From Corynebacterium sp. (GTDB lineage: Bacteria; Actinomycetota; Actinomycetes; Mycobacteriales; Mycobacteriaceae), in assembly GCF_030152825.1 (NCBI RefSeq), contig NZ_JASLIP010000007.1, positions 10,303 through 74,302 on the forward strand: DNA of 64,000 nucleotides. The letters run 5' to 3'. This document shows positions 59,948 to 64,000 of this stretch, piece by piece. The stretch's first letter is position 1. Every line of letters begins with the position of its first letter. A program made the translations under genes and the position numbers. The notes under the pieces were generated by a model, which saw only the letters and a program-made list of their open reading frames with translations, ran no database searches and had not been told where the DNA came from.

Positions 59948-59968
59948 CTGCGGAAATTTTTTCCGCAG
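59948..59968 (+). terminator. Hairpin after putP
   Basis: CTGCGGAAA (59948-59956) pairs with TTTCCGCAG (59960-59968), loop TTT; no T tail. It is either a weak terminator or an mRNA 3'-end stabiliser. Confidence 0.5.
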
Positions 59969-59979
59969 CCTCGGGAACC

Positions 59980-60022
59980 AAACGTCGCCTCCCGTTGTCT
60001 AAGACAACATGGGGCGACGTTT
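59980..60022 (+). terminator. Two-tier hairpin plus T-rich tail overlapping the HNH gene start
   Basis: AAACGTCGCC (59980-59989) pairs with GGCGACGTTT (60013-60022), and inside it GTTGTCT (59994-60000) pairs with AGACAAC (60002-60008). A CTTTTTCT run follows. The ATG of the next gene (60009) lies within the structure. Confidence 0.65.
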
Positions 60023-60674
60023 CTTTTTCTCTCTGGTCTTTCTCTTCACCGTGGCTGGCTTGTTGTTTTTCACGACGACGGTTCCGGCGCCGAGCGGCTG
60101 GCTCCCTGGCGGGTCCTCTGTGGATCGGCGTTCCCAGGAGCTGGCCCGCCAGGCCATGGCGCGGGTGGAGGTCGTGCCACAGCGAATCCGGGTGGTGGGC
60201 TACGACCGCACCCGCTTTCTGCAGGGCTGGGCGCAGAGCATCGCGCCCGATGGAAGTTATTGCTCAACCCGTGAGCTGGTGCTGAACCTGAACTTCCCGA
60301 CCCAGCCCGGAAGCCCCTGCCCGCGGGCCACCGGCGAGGCCGCCGATGAGTACTCCGCGGAACCGGTGCACCCGCAAGGCGTGGATATCGACCACATTGT
60401 CCCACTCGCCGCGGCCTGGGACTTGGGCGCCCACGCCTGGAGCCAGGAGAAGCGCCACCGCTTCGCTAATGACTGGCACTACAACCTGGCGGTCACCGCC
60501 TCGGACCTGAACCGGGAGAAGTCCGACGCCACCCTGGAAGCCTGGCTGCCTCCCAATCCGGCGGCCCGGTGCCCCTACGTGGCCCGGTACCTCGTGGTTA
60601 CGGCACGCTACGGGCTGGCGATCACCACCGGCGACGCGGCCGCGGCCCGCGAGGCCTGCCAGCTGCCCCGCTGA
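60009..60674 (+). CDS. Secreted HNH-family nuclease (DUF1524-like)
   Basis: 221 residues. N-terminal signal or anchor (GRRFFFSLVFLFTVAGLLFF), then an HNH/DUF1524 core: VDIDHIVPLAAAWDLGAHAW near residue 120-140, NDWHYNLAVTASDLNREKSD near 155-175. Cysteines near 85, 102, 187 and 216 could form disulfides. It is likely exported and cuts nucleic acid outside the membrane; related proteins occur in many actinobacteria. Its start codon lies inside a terminator-like structure, which may keep expression low. Confidence 0.8.
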   Translation: MGRRFFFSLVFLFTVAGLLFFTTTVPAPSGWLPGGSSVDRRSQELARQAMARVEVVPQRIRVVGYDRTRFLQGWAQSIAPDGSYCSTRELVLNLNFPTQPGSPCPRATGEAADEYSAEPVHPQGVDIDHIVPLAAAWDLGAHAWSQEKRHRFANDWHYNLAVTASDLNREKSDATLEAWLPPNPAARCPYVARYLVVTARYGLAITTGDAAAAREACQLPR

Positions 60675-60685
60675 CCGGGGGTTTT

Positions 60686-60697
60686 GTGACTAGTCAC
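60686..60697. promoter_or_regulatory. 12-bp palindrome upstream of DUF2269-like gene
   Basis: GTGACTAGTCAC, a perfect palindrome 24 bases before the ATG at 60721. TTGACA begins at 60704. Possible operator; the half-site spacing does not fit GlxR/CRP. Confidence 0.35.
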
Positions 60698-60720
60698 GAT
60701 TTTTTGACAGAGTGGTTCAC

Positions 60721-61206
60721 ATGGATCAATTTATTACTGCTCTCCACGTCATCGCCGCGATCCTCCTCATCGGACCGGTCGCGATCGCTAGCTCGGCATT
60801 CGCTCCGACCCTGCGCGCCGCGCAGTCCGGCTCCGCCAAGGCGGTGGGCTCCGTGGCAACCCTGGCTGGCATGACCCGCCGCTACGGCTACATCTCCCTG
60901 CTGGTCCCCGTGCTGGGTCTGGTCGCCTTCATGACCGTGGACGGCGCGATGCAAAACTACGCCTTCCACGCCGCCATCCTCACCTCTCTGGCAGCCTGGC
61001 TGGTCCTGCTGCTGGCGGTGATCCCGCAGCAGCGCCGCGGCCTGATCTCCGTTGATGGCCTGGACGAATCCGACACCCCGGCGAGTGAGGATGAGCTCGC
61101 CGCTGTCCAGGGCGATGCGGCCAAGGGCCTGCCAGGTAAGGCTGCGATGTTCGGCGGCATCTTCAACCTGCTGTGGCTGGTCACCGCGATCCTGATGTTC
61201 GTCTAG
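60721..61206 (+). CDS. DUF2269-like integral membrane protein
   Basis: 161 residues with four hydrophobic segments (FITALHVIAAILLIGPVAIA; YISLLVPVLGLVAFM; AILTSLAAWLVLLLAVI; GGIFNLLWLVTAILMFV) and a polar loop near 110-140. The opening ALHVIAAILLIGP and size suggest DUF2269; function is unknown. ATG at 60721 is preferred to a GTG at 60712. A strong terminator follows, so it is transcribed alone or with the upstream nuclease. Confidence 0.75.
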   Translation: MDQFITALHVIAAILLIGPVAIASSAFAPTLRAAQSGSAKAVGSVATLAGMTRRYGYISLLVPVLGLVAFMTVDGAMQNYAFHAAILTSLAAWLVLLLAVIPQQRRGLISVDGLDESDTPASEDELAAVQGDAAKGLPGKAAMFGGIFNLLWLVTAILMFV

Positions 61207-61248
61207 ACACTGATTCCCGCAGCCGCTCACGTGCTGCGCGAAAGCCAC

Positions 61249-61288
61249 ATAGCCGTGGGAGCGAAAACTCGCTCCCACGGCTATTTTT
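61249..61288 (+). terminator. Rho-independent terminator after DUF2269-like gene
   Basis: A 16-bp perfect stem (61249-61264 with 61269-61284) with a 4-nt AAAC loop, followed by TTTTTAT. Strong on the plus strand. Confidence 0.92.
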
Positions 61289-61330
61289 ATTCCTCGCTTC
61301 GGCCACTGGTCCCGGCTGATCCCCAAGCAA

Positions 61331-61370
61331 AAACCCGGCTGACGTGACTTCTTCCACGTCAGCCGGGTTT
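61331..61370 (-). terminator. Terminator of deaD
   Basis: A 16-bp perfect stem (61331-61346 with 61355-61370, arm AAACCCGGCTGACGTG) with an 8-nt loop, then TTGCTTGGGG on the minus strand. It lies 11 bases past the deaD stop and faces the preceding plus-strand terminator. Confidence 0.85.
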
Positions 61371-61381
61371 ACAGGTTTCGG

Positions 61382-63733
61382 CTAGTAGCGTCCCCCGCGG
61401 CGGTTATTACCGCGGCCGCCACGGCCCTCGAAACCGCGGTCGTCCCGGTGGCGGCCGCCGCCACGGCGATCCCCACGGGAGTCTTCAAAGCGGTTGTGGT
61501 GCCCACGGCCACGCCCACGCCCACCGCGGTCGCGGTCGCGGTCGAAGTGGCCGCCGCCCCGGCGATCGCCCCGGCCCCGGTCGTCGCGGTAGCTACCGCG
61601 GCGGTCATCGCGGTCGCGGCGGTTGCCACGGTGGGAGCCCGGGCGGCCCTTCGGGGCACCCGGATCCGGCTCGATATTGATCAGCTGACCGGACACGCGG
61701 GTCTGGTCGAGGGCCTCGAAGACCTGCTTCGGCAGGTCCGCCGGAAGCTCCACCAGGGAGTGCTCGGAGAAGATGCTGATGCGGCCGAAGTCGCGGGAAT
61801 TCAGCCCACCCTCGTTGGCCAGGGCACCCACGATCGCGCCCGGGCGCACGCGCTGGCGGTGACCGACGGAGAGGCGGTAGACCTCCATCTCGTTGCCGTT
61901 ACGGTCCGTGAACCGCGGGGCTGGCTTGTTGAAGCGTTCCTCGAAGGAGCGGTACGCCCCGCCACCACGGCGGTCGGCATCGCCATAACGGTCGTCGCTG
62001 CGGCGCTTGTGCTCGCGGCGCGGTGCCTCCTCCATGAGGAACTTCTCCCCGCCCTGGGCCCCGGCCGCAAGTGCCGCGGCGATGTCCTCCAGGGTGACCC
62101 CGTTTTCCTCCGCGTAGGCGGTCACCAGCTCACGGAACACGGAGACCTGCGGATCCTCGAGGTTCTTGGTCAGATCGCGGTTGAACTTCGTCTTGCGGGC
62201 CTCGTTGACCTGGTCAACGCTCGGCAGCTCGATCTCGTTGAGGCGGGACTTCGTCGCGCGCTCGATGGACTTCAGCATCCGGCGCTCACGCGGGGTCACG
62301 AACAGCACGGCGCGGCCGGAGCGCCCCGCACGCCCCGTGCGGCCGATGCGGTGGACGTAGGACTCGGTGTCGCGCGGAATGTCGTAGTTGAACACGTGCG
62401 TGATGCGCTCGACGTCGAGGCCACGGGCGGCGACATCGGTGGCGACCAGGATGTCCAGGCGACCGTCCTTGAGCTGGTCCACGGTGCGTTCGCGCTGCGC
62501 CTGGGCGATGTCGCCGTTGATGGCGGCAGCCTCGTAGCCCCGGGAGCGCAGCCGCTCCGCGAGCTCCTCGGTGTCGTTCTTGGTGCGGACGAACATGATC
62601 ATCGCATCGAAGTCGGTGACCTCGAGGATGCGGGTCAGCGCGTCCAGCTTCTCGCGGTGGTGCACGATCAGGTAGTCCTGCTCGATGTTCTCCGCGGTGC
62701 GCTGGGTGGACTTGACCGTCACTTCCTGCGGCTCGTTGAGGTAGCGCTTGGACAGGTGACGGATCGCGGACGGCATCGTCGCCGAGAACAGCGCGACCTG
62801 CTTGTCCTCCGGGGTGTCCTCCAGGATGCGCTCCACGTCCTCCTGGAAGCCCATATTCAGCATCTCGTCGGCCTCGTCGAGCACCATGAAGCGCAGCTCG
62901 GAGATGTCCAGGCTGCCCTTCTGCAGGTGGTCGATCACGCGGCCCGGGGTGCCGACGACGACGTGCGCGCCGCGGCGCAGGCCCGAAAGCTGCGCACCAT
63001 ATGGCTGGCCGCCGTAGATCGGCAGGATGTTGACCCCGCCCATCTTCTCCGCGAAGTCCTCGAAGGACTCCGCGACCTGCAGTGCCAGCTCACGGGTCGG
63101 CGCGAGCACCAGGGCCTGCGGCTTGCGGGACTTCAGGTTCAGCCGGGACAGGATTGGCAGCGCGAAGGCGGCGGTCTTACCGGTACCGGTCTGCGCGAGG
63201 CCGACCACGTCCTCCCCTGCCATCAGCAGCGGGATGGTCTGCTCCTGGATTGGGGACGGCGAGGTGAATCCGACGGCACGGACGGCGTCGAGGACCTCCG
63301 GCGACAGACCCAGGTCACCGAAACCGGCGCCGTCGTCGTTCTTGTCTTCCTGCGCTTTGTCTGCTTGCTCATCGTCCTTCGCGACGGCGACGTCCTGGGT
63401 GGACGCGGTCGGGGTGGTGTGGTTGTCGTTGTTGTTTTCTACGGTTTCCGCCTGCTGATCGGCCACAGTGTCCTCTGGGTTCTCGTTCTTGTTCTTCTCG
63501 TCGTTGACGTTGTCGGTCTTCCCAGAATCTTCTGCGCCCTCGGCTACAGCGGAGCCACCGGCGGATTCCATCGCGGAATCTTCGGTGTTCTCCCCCAACA
63601 CATCAGAGATATTTAGCGGCGCGTCGTTGACCGGCGCCTGCTGCTTCTCTTCCTGCAGATTGTTCTGAGCTACCGAATAATCGTTATCCACCGGCTTGTT
63701 GACGTCGCCGGAGACGCTATCAGTATCACTCAT
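61382..63733 (-). CDS. deaD: DEAD-box ATP-dependent RNA helicase DeaD (CsdA type)
   Basis: 783 residues. An acidic, Asn/Asp/Glu-rich N-terminal extension of about 130 residues precedes the helicase core: Q-motif FTSPSPIQEQTIPLL, Walker A LAQTGTGKTAAFALPIL, MVLDEADEMLNMGF, LFSATMP and HRIGRTGRAGRSGRAV. A DbpA-like RNA-binding domain (about 610-690) with VGALANEGGLNSRDFGRI follows. The last 80 residues are RGG/RDR repeats. Such helicases act in ribosome assembly and mRNA turnover, often induced by cold. ATG 63733 has TACTGT 8 nt upstream. Confidence 0.95.
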   Translation of the reverse strand: MSDTDSVSGDVNKPVDNDYSVAQNNLQEEKQQAPVNDAPLNISDVLGENTEDSAMESAGGSAVAEGAEDSGKTDNVNDEKNKNENPEDTVADQQAETVENNNDNHTTPTASTQDVAVAKDDEQADKAQEDKNDDGAGFGDLGLSPEVLDAVRAVGFTSPSPIQEQTIPLLMAGEDVVGLAQTGTGKTAAFALPILSRLNLKSRKPQALVLAPTRELALQVAESFEDFAEKMGGVNILPIYGGQPYGAQLSGLRRGAHVVVGTPGRVIDHLQKGSLDISELRFMVLDEADEMLNMGFQEDVERILEDTPEDKQVALFSATMPSAIRHLSKRYLNEPQEVTVKSTQRTAENIEQDYLIVHHREKLDALTRILEVTDFDAMIMFVRTKNDTEELAERLRSRGYEAAAINGDIAQAQRERTVDQLKDGRLDILVATDVAARGLDVERITHVFNYDIPRDTESYVHRIGRTGRAGRSGRAVLFVTPRERRMLKSIERATKSRLNEIELPSVDQVNEARKTKFNRDLTKNLEDPQVSVFRELVTAYAEENGVTLEDIAAALAAGAQGGEKFLMEEAPRREHKRRSDDRYGDADRRGGGAYRSFEERFNKPAPRFTDRNGNEMEVYRLSVGHRQRVRPGAIVGALANEGGLNSRDFGRISIFSEHSLVELPADLPKQVFEALDQTRVSGQLINIEPDPGAPKGRPGSHRGNRRDRDDRRGSYRDDRGRGDRRGGGHFDRDRDRGGRGRGRGHHNRFEDSRGDRRGGGRHRDDRGFEGRGGRGNNRRGGRY

Positions 63734-63981
63734 CGCACTTGACAGTACGCTCTGCGGCCAGCAAAAGCCATACCGCACCACCCGGTGGAAGGCAGATCAC
63801 AGCCTGCACTGATTGTGGCTGTTGGCAGAGCTGACCCCAGCGCTGACCCAGCACCGACCCCGGTGCAGCCCCACTACCAATCCAGCACCGACCCGAATCT
63901 TTTGCCCCGGGTGTGACGTGGCATACTACGGCTGATATCGATCTGACTTTCGCGGCTTGATGGAATCCGGAGGACAATCCC
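63734..63981. other. Divergent intergenic region
   Basis: 248 bases between deaD and the last gene. Besides the deaD promoter it holds a CAGC-rich stretch (63830-63890: repeated CAGCACCGACCC) and TACGGCTGATATC near 63928. No further gene seen. Confidence 0.4.
63742..63747 (-). promoter_or_regulatory. -10 hexamer TACTGT of deaD
   Basis: TACTGT, CAAGTGCG (8 nt), ATG 63733; the longer frame to 63781 would include the promoter, so it is rejected. Confidence 0.45.
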
Positions 63982-64000
63982 ATGTCGCAACAACCAGCGC
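63982..64000 (+). CDS. Start of an unidentified gene (MSQQPA...)
   Basis: ATG with a strong GGAGGA ribosome site 7 nt upstream, then six codons before the window ends. The product cannot be recognised. Confidence 0.6.

Noticed and set aside
61382..61660. Dense GGTCGCGG/CGGTCG repeats
   Set aside because: They encode the RGG/RDR tail of DeaD in frame; not an array or replication origin.
61448..63616. A 722-codon plus-strand open frame
   Set aside because: Antisense shadow of deaD; Ala/Val-rich translation without motifs.

Overview
The window is a high-GC actinobacterial chromosome segment, almost certainly Corynebacterium. The gene order matches the corynebacterial core block argS-lysA-hom-thrB ... 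rho-prfA-prmC-sua5-wecA-atpI-atpBEFHAGDC-DUF2550-nucS ... etfBA-cysteine desulfurase-mnmA ... ligA ... gatC-gatA. Actinobacterial markers are NucS, the Arg/Gly/Asn-rich insertion in Rho, a MoeZ-like E1 with a rhodanese domain, and a WecA-type transferase beside the ATP synthase operon. Four broken loci suggest a reduced or host-adapted lineage. Species cannot be fixed from the sequence alone.

Layout, left to right. 1-9.4 kb: 5' end of an MFS exporter, a Nudix gene, gatA/gatC, an ACT-domain protein, a two-ACT-domain IlvA, a DEDDh exonuclease, ligA and a MetE-like half protein. 9.4-13.3 kb: mnmA with a cysteine desulfurase (tRNA thiolation), then a CitMHS citrate transporter. 13.4-15.3 kb: a secreted VWA-domain gene with a frameshift and an in-frame amber codon. 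15.4-22.5 kb: etfBA, a THUMP-like methyltransferase, an NUDT19-like Nudix protein, a solo ABC ATPase, a CnoX-like protein and nucS. 22.5-23.2 kb: scar of a deleted peptide/nickel-type ABC transporter operon. 23.2-33.9 kb: DUF2550, the full ATP synthase operon, an AtpI-like protein, wecA and sua5. 33.9-40.2 kb: prmC, prfA, rho, then an acyl-CoA synthetase. 40.2-44.0 kb: a decaying molybdenum cofactor cluster (moaA, moaD and moeB intact; mobA and mog frameshifted). 44.0-49.8 kb: thrB, hom (with an McbR-type operator), lysA, argS and tRNA-Arg(CCG). 49.8-58.1 kb: a four-gene DNA-transaction operon, SNF2 helicase - SWIM zinc finger - YhaO/SbcD-like nuclease - YhaN/SbcC-like ATPase. 58.3-64 kb: putP, a secreted HNH nuclease, a small membrane protein, the DEAD-box RNA helicase DeaD, and the first codons of one more gene.

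Functional themes are aspartate-family amino acid synthesis (argS/lysA/hom/thrB/ilvA), translation quality (gatCA, mnmA, sua5, prmC, prfA), genome maintenance (ligA, nucS, exonuclease, SNF2/SWIM/YhaON) and respiration (atp, etf). The most interesting signals are the SNF2-SWIM-YhaO-YhaN operon, the remnant ABC transporter chimera, the doubly broken VWA gene, the half-decayed Moco cluster, and a recurring arrangement in which a TANNNT -10 hexamer lies 7-8 nt before the start codon. That arrangement points to leaderless transcripts and settles several start codons. No CRISPR array, insertion sequence or prophage was seen.
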